The translations under genes and the position numbers were made by a program. This document shows, piece after piece, positions 27,551 to 36,302 of a stretch of 64,000 nt of DNA. A model generated the notes under the pieces. It was not told the DNA's origin and did no database searches. It was given only the letters and a program-made list of their open reading frames with translations. Origin of the DNA: Lysinibacillus agricola (GTDB taxonomy: Bacteria > Bacillota > Bacilli > Bacillales_A > Planococcaceae); NCBI RefSeq assembly GCF_016638705.1, contig NZ_CP067341.1:4529501-4593500 (forward strand). The letters are read 5' to 3'. Position 1 is the first letter of the stretch, and each line of letters starts with the position of its first letter.

Positions 27551-28779
27551 TAGTTTGACAGACCTTTGTTGTTAAAATATTTCTTATATTGGCGATAAAA
27601 GCTTAAATTATCTAGCGTTATATTCAACCAACGCTTCGCATTCATATCCTTATAATTAAAGATGGAATCCGTAGCCATTCCTTGGCGAATAAGACTTTTC
27701 GCTTCAATCACAAGCTGTTCATTTTGTACATATTTAAAGAGGACACCATTCGGCACAATTGTCCAAAGATGCTTGTTCTGAACATAAGTTAGCTGTTGCT
27801 TGCTTCCGCGGATAAAATCATCCGCAACATATTGCATTAAATTATAGCCACTTGCTGTCACATAATAATTTGAAAGCTCATTATGTAATTCAATACTTAA
27901 TAGCTTATATTGACCGTCACGTTCATCATACTTCATATCAAACGTGGCAAAGCCTTGGAATCGTATTTCCTCTAAAATCAATTTCACGCGGTCCATTAAG
28001 TCTTTATCGTATGCTGTCATTATGGCTACATAGCGCCCAATCCCCTCTGGAGAATGCTCCTCTAAAATAGGGTTACCTACAGATAGCAGCTTTACCTTAC
28101 TATCTTGCCCAACATAAGCATTTACGACACACATATGAGCATCTTCGCCAGGAATATATTGCTGTACCATTAAGTCATCTCGGTATGCCGATTCCTTATA
28201 AATAGCATGGAAAATAGCATCCTTTTCGTCGTTATCTTTTGCAATATACACTTTTTTCTTGCCTGGAAAAATACATGTAGCATACTTTGTCATATTCAAA
28301 GGTTTAATGACAACTGGGTATTCAAAAGGGATGTCAAATTCCTCGTAATCATTAACGGTGCAAACATGCGTTGCCGGATAGTGAAAGCCGAACTTCGCAC
28401 AAAGTTCATACATACTCTCACGCGTTAAAAGCTCGTTAGCAAGGTTTGCATCCACATAAGGAACGACAAAATACTGAGCTAGCTCCTCTTTATGTTGCAC
28501 AATTTTTTTTACATAAAATTCATCGCAGGCTAATAACAGTAGCTTTTTATCTGCAAATTCCTCTGCAATTGCCTTTAAAGCAACGACAAAACGTTCTTCA
28601 ATATGGAGTCTTGGTACTTCACGAAATGTTAATAAATCACTCTGTTGTATTTTTTCCATATTTATATGATTTAATGCAAGTGGTTTAACGCCATAGGATT
28701 CGTAAAATGCTCTTGCCATACCGTAAGCATTCATTTCATCTCCTAATAAAATCGGTAAAAAAGCGTGCTCAATGGCCAT
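27550..28779 (-). CDS. ATP-grasp ligase, probable D-aspartate ligase for the peptidoglycan bridge
   Basis: 409 residues from the ATG at 28779. The N-terminal FLPILLGDEMNAYGMARAFYESYG and the later motifs VVIKPLNMTKYATCIFPGKKK, VQQYIPGEDAHMCVVNAYVG and FATFDMKYDERDG-YKLLSIELH fit the ATP-grasp carboxylate-amine ligase fold. As far as I recall its sequence, they run parallel to Enterococcus faecium Aslfm (D-aspartate ligase), which joins the beta-carboxyl of D-Asp to the lysine of the UDP-MurNAc-pentapeptide. Coupling to an aspartate racemase gene agrees. In Lysinibacillus, whose wall is type A4alpha L-Lys-D-Asp, this step is essential for cross-linking. Function is inferred, not shown here. 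Confidence 0.85.
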   Translation of the reverse strand: MAIEHAFLPILLGDEMNAYGMARAFYESYGVKPLALNHINMEKIQQSDLLTFREVPRLHIEERFVVALKAIAEEFADKKLLLLACDEFYVKKIVQHKEELAQYFVVPYVDANLANELLTRESMYELCAKFGFHYPATHVCTVNDYEEFDIPFEYPVVIKPLNMTKYATCIFPGKKKVYIAKDNDEKDAIFHAIYKESAYRDDLMVQQYIPGEDAHMCVVNAYVGQDSKVKLLSVGNPILEEHSPEGIGRYVAIMTAYDKDLMDRVKLILEEIRFQGFATFDMKYDERDGQYKLLSIELHNELSNYYVTASGYNLMQYVADDFIRGSKQQLTYVQNKHLWTIVPNGVLFKYVQNEQLVIEAKSLIRQGMATDSIFNYKDMNAKRWLNITLDNLSFYRQYKKYFNNKGLSN

Positions 28780-28806
28780 TCTACTCAACTCACTTTAGCT
28801 TTTTTA

Positions 28807-28953
28807 GGCTCTCACCATAACGCGGGGTTGATTTCTGTTCCGACTGAGCGCTTTCCTGGGGATTCCAAGGAGTCAACCAGCCTTCACGTCAATCAACTTA
28901 TATACATGGCATACTATTTAACAAATGTCATCCCCAATTTTTGGTGATGAGCC
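28807..28953. repeat. MITE-like element, copy F
   Basis: 147 bp, ends GGCTCTCACCATAACGCGG and TTTTTGGTGATGAGCC, core GTTGATTTCTGTTCCGACTG ... GTCAATCAAC. The centre is shorter than in copy C. Flanks are T-rich on both sides (CTTTTTTA / TTTTTTTT), compatible with a target duplication. It lies between the D-Asp ligase start and the C39-like gene. Confidence 0.8.
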
Positions 28954-29005
28954 TTTTTTTTAGTGTAACATACTTTCCTTGTACTCCTTATAACTCTCGT
29001 TGAAG

Positions 29006-29989
29006 TCATTTATGAACTGCTACAGCTTGTTTACCTAACTCTCGATAGCTTTTAAAGAATTGATCCACATTATAAGTAACAAAGCCTTTTAATGGGTCCA
29101 TGACAACTACTTTATCACCTAAATGCCCAGTTAAGACAACAGCATGCAAGTTCATATACGCGGCACGTGGCTCTGTTTCACCTTCATATATCCAGCCCCT
29201 AGCCGAACTTGGTTTTGATGCTGATAAATCCAATGTCACCCATGTCACAACTGGTACTCCCTCTCGGACAAGCTGTAAAATTTCGTCCTGTGAGGCATTG
29301 CTCATATTTGTGACACGTAAATCTGCCTGTTTATCGGCTATTACTGCTTCTGCCGCCTTTACAATCGGAGCTGCAAAGACATACATACCGTGTGCTTTAT
29401 CACGAGGATTACCTGCAAAAGCCTGTGCTGGATTTGGACCAAAACGTTGTCCGTCTACCGTACGTATATCTTGCTTTGGTAAATAGTTATCAGCCATTTC
29501 AAGCTTCGTAACATTCATACCATAATAATTTAATACAGCTGTCAACGATGTAATTTCACAGCCATGCGGTAGTTCAGGATTTTGCATAACCACTGGTACA
29601 TCTAGCTCCTGCTCGTCCCTTGAAAAATGTGTTTGCAATCGATAATATGGCTTCGTCGCATCATACGTAAAATGTTCGATTGTCGTATAGCCATCATTTT
29701 TCGTACTATTTTCAAGCGTAGTTGCAGCAATAGCATATTCCCGACCCTCTATAAGTTTCGAAAATTTTGCTTCGCCCTCTTCTGAACCAACCGCATCCTC
29801 CACTACTTCACCTGACTTTATATCTGTGGCAGTTATGTAAAGGTTAGGAATTGGTGCACCACTATTAAACTCTACCGTTAACACAGTTAATTCACTCTTT
29901 TGCCTTTGCTGTGAAAACTGATTGCAACTCGAAAGTAGCATGATTATCATAATACCTATTAGTAAAAGGCGTTTATACCCCGTCCACAA
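29006..29989 (-). CDS. C39-like peptidase lipoprotein
   Basis: 327 residues from a TTG at 29989 (GGAG 11 bases upstream; a TTG at 30022 is possible). A hydrophobic start with lipobox LLSSC (about 23) marks a membrane-anchored lipoprotein. After a beta-rich region (about 35-120) comes a papain-like C39-type domain: catalytic cysteine in PHGCEITSLTAVLNYYG, histidine in MNLHAVVLTGH, aspartate in VVMDPLKGF. Such secreted C39-like proteins are common in Bacilli; the substrate is unknown. Single gene. Confidence 0.85.
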   Translation of the reverse strand: MWTGYKRLLLIGIMIIMLLSSCNQFSQQRQKSELTVLTVEFNSGAPIPNLYITATDIKSGEVVEDAVGSEEGEAKFSKLIEGREYAIAATTLENSTKNDGYTTIEHFTYDATKPYYRLQTHFSRDEQELDVPVVMQNPELPHGCEITSLTAVLNYYGMNVTKLEMADNYLPKQDIRTVDGQRFGPNPAQAFAGNPRDKAHGMYVFAAPIVKAAEAVIADKQADLRVTNMSNASQDEILQLVREGVPVVTWVTLDLSASKPSSARGWIYEGETEPRAAYMNLHAVVLTGHLGDKVVVMDPLKGFVTYNVDQFFKSYRELGKQAVAVHK

Positions 29990-30212
29990 GACAAATTCCG
30001 CTCCTATCTTGTTTGAAGACAAAACTTCAATTCTATTATTTCAATTTGTCGTAGACTCTATTATACGCTAATTTCATAGACGTTCCTATTTTAATGAATT
30101 CACCCTTTATATGTGAGGTCGTAGCCCTATTCATTGGCTCTAAATAACGCTCATTCAAGGTTTTACTAGTTTTGCTACTTTCGAGTTTCACCAAACATTT
30201 TACACGTTCAAT

Positions 30213-31709
30213 TTAGCGCGTGCTTACTTTTGGACGCAATGTATGTTTCAAAACTTTACCCGATGCATTACGTGGCAATTCTACTAAAAATTCAATTTCA
30301 TGTGGCACTTTATATTTCGCAAGCTGAGTCCGACAATAAGCCAATATTGCCTCTTCATCGAGGGACTTTCCTTCCTTCAAGACGACAAACGCTTTCGGAA
30401 CTTCACCATATACTTCATGTGGTAAACCTACAACTGCTGCTTCTAAAATTTCTGGTAACTGATATAAAACCTCTTCTACCTCGATAGGATAAATATTTTC
30501 GCCACCACGAATGATCATATCCTTTTTACGATCTACAATATAGAGATAGCCTTCTTCATCAAAACGCCCTAAATCTCCTGAATAAAGCCAGCCGTCTTTA
30601 ATTGCTCTCGCTGTTTCTTCAGGATTGCGTAAATAGCCTTTCATCACCTGTGGTCCTCTAACACAAATTTCTCCTACCCCACCTGCTGGCACAGATTCAC
30701 CATAGCTATCGACAACACGTACGTTTGTCTGTGTTAATGGTTTTCCCACTGAGCCAATCTTTGTCAATGCATCAGCATCTAAAAGGGAAGTTGCCGCAGG
30801 AGAATTTTCAGTTTGTCCATACAGGTTTTGTACTTTCACATTAGGGAATGTCTCTTTCACTTGCTTCACAAGCTCATAAGGCATCGGTGCTGCCCCGTAA
30901 CATAATAAACGTAAATTTTTAAATGCATGTTCCTTAAAGTTAGGTGTATTTAAAATAATTGTATACATTGACGGAACACCAAAGAAAATTGTCGCAGCTG
31001 TTGAGGCAAGCTGTTCTAATGTATTTGTCGGAGAAAAAGCCTCTTCTATCACAACAGTACCACCTTTATAAAACATCGGCATCGCAAATACATGAAGCCC
31101 TGCACAATGAAATAAAGGCGTACAAATAAACATTCTATCCTCATTGGTCATATCCATAGATGACGACCATATATCCGCAGTTGATACGATATTTTGGTGA
31201 GTTAGCATAACTCCTTTTGGTTTACCGGTCGTACCAGAAGTATACATAACAACTGCTGTATCATGAGGTTCCAATTTGACAGCTTTTCTTTGACCTGTAT
31301 AGTTCACAATTACCTCTTTCATTTCTTTAAACCCTACAATATGTTGAAACGGATATGAAATATTTGCAAGTACATCTTCTAATCTCTCATCATAAATAAG
31401 TCCTTTAGCTTCTGAATGATTAAAAATAAATTCGACCTCTGGAGCTGCTAATTTTGTATTAATAGGCATGACAACATAGCCCGCTAACTGTACACCGATA
31501 TAAGCAATTAAAAATAAATCTGAATTAAGCGTGTATAATGCAATCACATCATCTTTTTCAAAACCTTGCTCTTGTAAGTACGCTGCAAAATTTTCTACAC
31601 GTTTATAAAAATCGCTATAGCTCATCTTTTTTCCATCGTATAACGTTGCAACTCCTTTTGGTTGTTGTATAGCGTATTTTTGAACAATTTCTGTCATTAA
31701 CATCGTCAT
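30213..31709 (-). CDS. AMP-forming acyl-CoA synthetase
   Basis: 498 residues. Activates a carboxylic (probably fatty) acid to its CoA thioester through an acyl-adenylate. Motifs of the ANL superfamily: MYTSGTTGKPKGVMLTHQN (phosphate loop, near 155-175), YGQTENSPA, YSGDLGRFDEEGYLYIVDRKKDMIIRGGENIYP and the catalytic lysine in NASGKVLKHTLR at the end. The chain-length preference cannot be told. GGGGGG precedes the ATG. Single gene. Confidence 0.9.
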   Translation of the reverse strand: MTMLMTEIVQKYAIQQPKGVATLYDGKKMSYSDFYKRVENFAAYLQEQGFEKDDVIALYTLNSDLFLIAYIGVQLAGYVVMPINTKLAAPEVEFIFNHSEAKGLIYDERLEDVLANISYPFQHIVGFKEMKEVIVNYTGQRKAVKLEPHDTAVVMYTSGTTGKPKGVMLTHQNIVSTADIWSSSMDMTNEDRMFICTPLFHCAGLHVFAMPMFYKGGTVVIEEAFSPTNTLEQLASTAATIFFGVPSMYTIILNTPNFKEHAFKNLRLLCYGAAPMPYELVKQVKETFPNVKVQNLYGQTENSPAATSLLDADALTKIGSVGKPLTQTNVRVVDSYGESVPAGGVGEICVRGPQVMKGYLRNPEETARAIKDGWLYSGDLGRFDEEGYLYIVDRKKDMIIRGGENIYPIEVEEVLYQLPEILEAAVVGLPHEVYGEVPKAFVVLKEGKSLDEEAILAYCRTQLAKYKVPHEIEFLVELPRNASGKVLKHTLRPKVSTR

Positions 31710-31886
31710 CAAAAGCCCCCCAAATTTTTAATTATTCCTAACCTTGATACCGTGTAGACAAACTATTAATCTAATTATAAATTTCAGAAAATTACAATTA
31801 TATTTTATCAAGCTATAAAAAAGTTAGCAATTTTTCTACACATTCAAAAATATGACAAATCCATAACAAAATATACTTAGACATTT

Positions 31887-32040
31887 GGTTCATCATCATA
31901 ACGTGTAGTTGATTTCCGTTCCGACTGGGGGTGTCCGTTGAGCCGCTGATCCTCAAGGAGTCGCCCAGCCTCCACTCCAATCAACTAATATACAGGGCAT
32001 ATATTTAAAAAATGTCATCCACAACTTTTGGTGATGAACC
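31887..32040. repeat. MITE-like element, copy G, with 8-bp target duplication
   Basis: 154 bp, ends GGTTCATCATCATAACGTG and CAACTTTTGGTGATGAACC, core GTTGATTTCCGTTCCGACTG ... CCACTCCAATCAAC. AGACATTT stands directly on both sides (31879-31886 and 32041-32048): an exact 8-bp direct repeat. This is the clearest complete copy of the family in the window. It fills much of the 400-base gap between the acyl-CoA synthetase and phosphoesterase genes. Confidence 0.9.
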
Positions 32041-32117
32041 AGACATTTTACTTTTCTATCAATTTCTGTTAGGTGTATGATGTTTGTACAATTATTTTTA
32101 GGAAAGGTCTGGTTAAA

Positions 32118-32720
32118 ATGCTGTACGCACTTTTAGGAGATTTACATTCTAATTTAGAAGATACTAAGGCAGTTCTAGCCCATATTCAGCAAACTGCGAA
32201 AGAGGCAAGGGTATTGGGATTAGGTGATTTATATGAATGTACTGTAAGTAAGAAAAAGGCACAAACAATGTCGGGTTTACCGCTACAAAAAGCTGCGATA
32301 GTGGAAAATGATTTTGAAAACTTACTAACATTCCCCTCTATTCGTGGTAATCAGGAGGAGCGTATTACACATGTAACTGGCATCGAACGTTTTACAGAGC
32401 TGCCTGAAACAATGGAGATTGATGGTGCAACACTTATGCATGGACATCAATTTCAATGGAATGTGACATGGCAGCCTACATTTCCGCCATTCAAAAAATC
32501 GCTTCTTTTCTTCGGACATAGTCATGAATCTGGTCTTTATCATCGCAATAAAAAGTTACCTATTCGTATTCGCTTTGGCCAACCAATCGCATTACAAGAA
32601 AAGCAGTACGGCATTAATGTTGGTTCAGTTGTCAATCACCGTGAGTGGTGTCTCTATGATAGTGATAAACGAACAGTAACATTTATGTGTGCTCCTTCTG
32701 TTGAGAAGGCTAGTGTTTAA
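32118..32720 (+). CDS. Calcineurin-like metallophosphoesterase
   Basis: 200 residues from the ATG at 32118, where AGGAAAGG lies upstream. Metal-binding motifs: LLGDLHSNLEDT (D, H), LGLGDLYECT (D), SIRGNQEERI (GN-[HQ] with Q in place of the usual H-D/E), LMHGHQFQW and FFGHSHESG (two His blocks). The family cuts phosphodiester or phosphomonoester bonds; substrate unknown. The GNQEE variation of GNHD/E is worth noting. Single gene. Confidence 0.82.
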   Translation: MLYALLGDLHSNLEDTKAVLAHIQQTAKEARVLGLGDLYECTVSKKKAQTMSGLPLQKAAIVENDFENLLTFPSIRGNQEERITHVTGIERFTELPETMEIDGATLMHGHQFQWNVTWQPTFPPFKKSLLFFGHSHESGLYHRNKKLPIRIRFGQPIALQEKQYGINVGSVVNHREWCLYDSDKRTVTFMCAPSVEKASV

Positions 32721-32906
32721 AGCTTACTTGCGAAAGAAAAAAGGCTTCCTGATTAAAGGAAGCTCGTTCCTGCGGGGCTTTCAGCGCAAGTTCATCCCGC
32801 AAAAGTCGCCACTCTCCGTGAAAAATCAACGATCATCATTAGTTTAAGAGCCCATTTAGTACTCTTGATCGACAATTTTCCACTTCACTGATATACATCT
32901 TATTCA

Positions 32907-32946
32907 AAAAAAAACGCTAAAATCGACCTCGATTCTAGCGTTTTTT
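32907..32946. terminator. Terminator of the DUF305 gene
   Basis: AAAAACGCTAGAATCGAGG ... CGATTTTAGCGTTTTT on the reverse strand, 40 bases behind the DUF305 stop. A second hairpin (32738-32767, GCTTCCTTTAATCAGGAAGC then TTTTTT on the reverse strand) lies further down; the rest of 32770-32900 is a GC-rich repeat-like stretch. Confidence 0.75.
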
Positions 32947-32985
32947 CATTTCGCAAATGTCCTTTGTAACAAAGCATGGGACAAA

Positions 32986-33567
32986 TTAGCAATTTTCGCA
33001 ATCCTTTAAAGCATCCAGTAATTTTTCCATTTCACAAATACGATCGCACATAGTTTGAATCATATTTCGAAGGATCGGTATTAATTCTTGGCAAATACAG
33101 AACCTTAAAACGTTTTGCGCTAGTCGAACTCCTCCCTGATGATGAACAATCATCTCTCGAAGATAGTTTATATTAATGTTATTGGAAACTGGTGGTAAAC
33201 TCATAGCTTTGAACATTGCTTCGGTAATTTCTTTAAATGCACACATATATTCGTATAATTCATATTCCGAATTTTGCACGATACAGCATCTATTTTGTAT
33301 CGCTTCTAGACATTCAACGGTTTCTGTACTTGTTGCTATTATTTCTAATGCGAGATTTTGCACGGGTATATTAGTTGTGTATCGTAAAACATTTTCTGAC
33401 ATTTTAATTGCAGCTACTTGATGCGGTATTATTTGCTTAATAAAATTTTCTGAAACACTACATGTAATGGTCACATAGGTCATGCCCTGAATCATTTTAT
33501 CGAGGATCCTTTGGTATTCCTCTAAATAAGCCTGTGTTACATTACTGAGTTCAATTGGTTTAGTCAT
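32986..33567 (-). CDS. Tandem DUF305-like, cysteine-rich protein
   Basis: 193 residues from the ATG at 33567 (AAAGGAG 8 bases upstream). Two related halves: FIKQIIPHQVAAIKMSENVLRY (about 44-65) and YLREMIVHHQGGVRLAQNVLRF (about 134-155). Both fit the DUF305 pattern M-x-x-H-[HQ]-x-x-A/G, a four-helix ferritin-like fold. Eleven cysteines, including CICQ and a C-terminal DCENC, suggest metal binding or disulfides. No signal peptide. Function unknown; a copper or other metal link is a guess. An inverted repeat lies upstream and a CWC zinc-ribbon protein is its neighbour. Confidence 0.7.
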   Translation of the reverse strand: MTKPIELSNVTQAYLEEYQRILDKMIQGMTYVTITCSVSENFIKQIIPHQVAAIKMSENVLRYTTNIPVQNLALEIIATSTETVECLEAIQNRCCIVQNSEYELYEYMCAFKEITEAMFKAMSLPPVSNNININYLREMIVHHQGGVRLAQNVLRFCICQELIPILRNMIQTMCDRICEMEKLLDALKDCENC

Positions 33568-33599
33568 TAGACACACTCCTTTCAGAGTAATATATGTCC

Positions 33600-33638
33600 G
33601 ATAGGTTGTTGTGCGGTAGACAATTGTACCAACCGATC
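33600..33638. promoter_or_regulatory. Inverted repeat upstream of the DUF305 gene
   Basis: GATAGGTTG / CAACCGATC, nine-base arms with one mismatch, 21 bases apart, with ACAATTGT inside. It stands 33 bases before the DUF305 start, a fit place for an operator. No regulator recognised. Confidence 0.35.
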
Positions 33639-33685
33639 TCTATTGTTTCGTAAGAGTAATTGAAGTATTTTTAAGGCCAAAACGA

Positions 33686-33856
33686 TTAATCTTTTTTATA
33701 TGTATCTAAGCACTTTTGACAAATACATTGCTCTTGGGGTACTTTTTCAAAAATTTTCTCAGGAAAGCTTTCTGTCATACACCAGCAATCCTTTTGCCCT
33801 TTTACTAGCCCACAATGATTTTCTTGTCCACATAACGGACAACATTTTTCCTCCAT
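33686..33856 (-). CDS. Cysteine-rich CWC family protein
   Basis: 56 residues: MEEKCCPLCGQENHCG, then KDCWCMTESFPEKIFEKVP and CICQKCLDTYKKD at the end. The C-P-x-C-G, C-W-C and C-x-C-x-x-C arrangement is that of the short cysteine-rich CWC family (putative zinc or metal binding). AAGGAGGTG lies 6 bases before the ATG. Function unknown. Monocistronic; the IS element lies upstream of it. Confidence 0.8.
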   Translation of the reverse strand: MEEKCCPLCGQENHCGLVKGQKDCWCMTESFPEKIFEKVPQEQCICQKCLDTYKKD

Positions 33857-33958
33857 TCGTACACCTCCTTCATATACTTTATATTGTAAAATAAAGTGAC
33901 GACATAATCAGGCTTTTACGGGATAAAAATAGAGGAGTACCTAATTTTAATGTGGTAC

Positions 33959-35410
33959 CCAAGTCAAGGACAAACTAAAAAAAGAAATTAAGCAGCTAAG
34001 AGATGGTTTCTGTATTGTACAGGAGCCATCCTTTTTAGATTCCATTGATAACGATAATTATTGTAATAGACCATGTAGTGATTGATTTTGGCTTTTAGTT
34101 CCTCAAGTGTCTTCAAGGAGCTAAAGTCTACTTCGTCTTTAAAATGACCGAAAAACGATTCCTGTGGCGCATTGTCCCAACAGTTTCCTCGGCGTGACAT
34201 CGATTGACCTAAGCCATGTTTTTTTAAGAGCGTTTGATAGCGTGGGCTTGTATAGTGAACCCCTTGATCTGAATGGATAAAGGCCTCTGAATGAAGCTGA
34301 ACGCGCTTATTACTGATCAATTTTTTAATCGTTTCCGTAGCGATTTCGAGCGTGATTCGATCTGAGACATGGTACGCTAAAATTTCGTTCGTCGAGGCAT
34401 CTTTTATCGTCGACAAATAAGCCATACACTTTCCGTTATATGGCACATAGCTGATGTCCGTTAATAATACTTTCCCAGGGATACCTTGCTTAAATTCACG
34501 ATTTAATTTATTTGGCACAACACGATGTTCCTTCGTTGCTTTCGCCATTTGTTTATATGGATTCGGTTTACGATGCGGGCAGACAATCCCGAACTTGCGC
34601 ATAATACGCTGGATTTTTTTCGGCTCATCACACATTGAAAAATCCTGCTCGAGTGTCATTTTTAATCGAACGAGAGCCTTTCTTATAACCACGACGATCA
34701 AAGGCTTTTTAAAAATCAAATCGCGTGCCTTTAAATCCTTCTGTTCTCTCAAGGCTCGCGCATCACTCGCCTGTAAATAGCTATAATAGCCTGAACGAGA
34801 AACCTTTAAGAGGTTACAAAAATACGTCACCATCCGTTCAAATGGAAACTGAGTGAGCGTATCTGAAATGAGTTGAAAGACCTTATTTGTGCTTAGTTTT
34901 TGGCTGTCGTTTAGCAGCCCCCTTTCTGTCGCTTCGAGCTTTTTTAGTAAATCTACTTGCCCCTCCAATAGTTGAATGCGTGCAGCTTGTCTTTCAATGA
35001 CTTCTGCGGCTGTTAATTCGCGTTTAATTGGTCTACCTGATCCAGATTTGCGTGTATCCGTTAAGCCAATTAAGCCGTTCTTTTCATACGCTTTACGCCA
35101 ACGAAAGGCTGATTGTTCAATACGTTTGATCCCAATTATCTCTTCATCAAAGCCATATTCCTTAAAAATTTGTCTCGGTGTTTTCCCTGCGAAGTATTCA
35201 TCAATGAATTGACTCTTAAATGTATCTGTATAGGTAATCGTACGTTCGCTAACCTGTTGTACGTTTGGATTTTTTTGAAGTTGTAGTATCTGTTTTGGTG
35301 AAAATATAATTTTACTCATAGTAGCCCCTAGTTCGTCCTTTAATCTTAAAAGTCTAGTATATAAAAAATACCCGCAGTTAGCACACTCTTTTTCAAGTGT
35401 CCTAACTACA
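33959..35410 (-). mobile_element. Complete IS3-family insertion sequence
   Basis: About 1450 bp flanked by GGTAC (33954-33958 and 35411-35415), a 5-bp target duplication. The ends are imperfect inverted repeats around AGGACA (CAAGTCAAGGACAAAC on one side, CTGTAGTTAGGACACTTG on the other). One transposase gene reads on the reverse strand. The fresh-looking duplication and intact gene suggest a recent, possibly active copy. Confidence 0.85.
33988..35319 (-). CDS. IS3-family transposase, single open frame
   Basis: 443 residues from the ATG at 35319 (the frame is open to 35418, which is outside the normal start). The N-terminal third is a helix-turn-helix region with a coiled coil (QSAFRWRKAYEKNGLIGL, then QAARIQLLEGQVDLLKKLEA). 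The C-terminal rve/DDE integrase core has D in LLTDISYVPYNGK, D in FIHSDQGVHYTS and E in PQESFFGHFKDEV. Most IS3 elements need a -1 frameshift to join OrfA and OrfB; here both parts lie in one uninterrupted frame. Confidence 0.88.
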   Translation of the reverse strand: MSKIIFSPKQILQLQKNPNVQQVSERTITYTDTFKSQFIDEYFAGKTPRQIFKEYGFDEEIIGIKRIEQSAFRWRKAYEKNGLIGLTDTRKSGSGRPIKRELTAAEVIERQAARIQLLEGQVDLLKKLEATERGLLNDSQKLSTNKVFQLISDTLTQFPFERMVTYFCNLLKVSRSGYYSYLQASDARALREQKDLKARDLIFKKPLIVVVIRKALVRLKMTLEQDFSMCDEPKKIQRIMRKFGIVCPHRKPNPYKQMAKATKEHRVVPNKLNREFKQGIPGKVLLTDISYVPYNGKCMAYLSTIKDASTNEILAYHVSDRITLEIATETIKKLISNKRVQLHSEAFIHSDQGVHYTSPRYQTLLKKHGLGQSMSRRGNCWDNAPQESFFGHFKDEVDFSSLKTLEELKAKINHYMVYYNNYRYQWNLKRMAPVQYRNHLLAA

Positions 35411-35444
35411 GGTACCATATTATTTCATACTCCTCCCAAATTGC

Positions 35445-35642
35445 TTATTGTTTTTTCCCACGAATCTGTTGCTTTACTTCTTCCGTGTCTGTATCACTAT
35501 ATACTTTTGTACCTACCCCACCATTTTGGGCTAGCAGTTTTTTCACTTCATTATAAGATAAACCGGCCTCTACATTTTTTCTTTTTACTTCATTAATATC
35601 TGTTCCAGCAGAAGTAAACTGAGCTTCATTATGGTCAGTCAT
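35445..35642 (-). CDS. Small hydrophilic protein, gamma-SASP-like
   Basis: 65 residues. Two segments of the type GTDINEVKRKN (about 13-23) and GTKVYSDTDTEEVKQQI (about 44-60) recall the repeats of gamma-type small acid-soluble spore proteins, but the length is short and the middle part SYNEVKKLLAQNGG differs. AGAAGGTAGGG precedes the ATG. Last of three small genes read in the same direction; it stands next to the IS element. Spore role inferred with moderate trust. Confidence 0.5.
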   Translation of the reverse strand: MTDHNEAQFTSAGTDINEVKRKNVEAGLSYNEVKKLLAQNGGVGTKVYSDTDTEEVKQQIRGKKQ

Positions 35643-35657
35643 GCAAATCCCTACCTT

Positions 35658-35870
35658 CTATAATTCATCAGGCTGCATTTCGATTAATTCATCGCCTTCT
35701 CTTTTCACTTTTTTATTAAGCTCTTTAATCGGTATAGCATCCACTGTTTGCATATCTTCATGTAAATCGAAAAGACTAATAGTATCTGATTCGACCATAT
35801 CTGGTTTGTTCTTGCTAGCTAAATTCATAAATATTTTTTTCTCATGCGGTACGTTTTCTATGTCCATCAT
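35658..35870 (-). CDS. Small acidic protein, unknown
   Basis: 70 residues, MMDIENVPHEKKIFMNLASK... with an acidic C-terminus (EGDELIEMQPDEL). GGAGGG stands 4 to 7 bases before two consecutive ATG codons; either can be the start. No membrane segment, no known family. It lies 15 bases from the gamma-SASP-like gene and 41 bases from the next, so all three are probably one transcript. Confidence 0.55.
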   Translation of the reverse strand: MMDIENVPHEKKIFMNLASKNKPDMVESDTISLFDLHEDMQTVDAIPIKELNKKVKREGDELIEMQPDEL

Positions 35871-35911
35871 TTCACCCTCCTTTATCTATAGCGTGTGCAA
35901 TGTTGGACAAA

Positions 35912-36145
35912 TTATGTGCCTTTCGTTTTCGCACTTTTATCGATGCGGTGATATTCAGATATTTGAATGACCCGAACATTTCTTGTATGCAGCTCATGAT
36001 ACATCCCTCTACTATCTGTAAAGGATATATACTGATCTCGTTCGCTTCGAACTAATGCCTCTGCTTTTTCCTGTGAATCAATATGAATAAATCTTCTAAC
36101 ATAATGCATTTCATCAAAGAAATAAGTAATTTTAAATTCTTTCAT
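35912..36145 (-). CDS. Small protein, unknown
   Basis: 77 residues: MKEFKITYFFDEMHYVRRFI, then a DSQEKAEALVRSERDQYISFTD stretch and a basic tail (RIDKSAKTKGT). GAGGAG lies 9 bases before the ATG, supporting a real gene. Predicted small alpha/beta fold; no family recognised. First gene of a three-gene set. Confidence 0.6.
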   Translation of the reverse strand: MKEFKITYFFDEMHYVRRFIHIDSQEKAEALVRSERDQYISFTDSRGMYHELHTRNVRVIQISEYHRIDKSAKTKGT

Positions 36146-36302
36146 TATAAATAGCTCCTCGATTACTGGATATGGTTATTTACTGCTTATCATATCCAAC
36201 TAACTGCAGTTGCTATCCTTATGAAAATATTAAAGGTTTTTTCTATATCTTCGGCATAATCTGTATTAAAGCAAAACAATTATTTCATTGGAGGTGAAGA
36301 TT

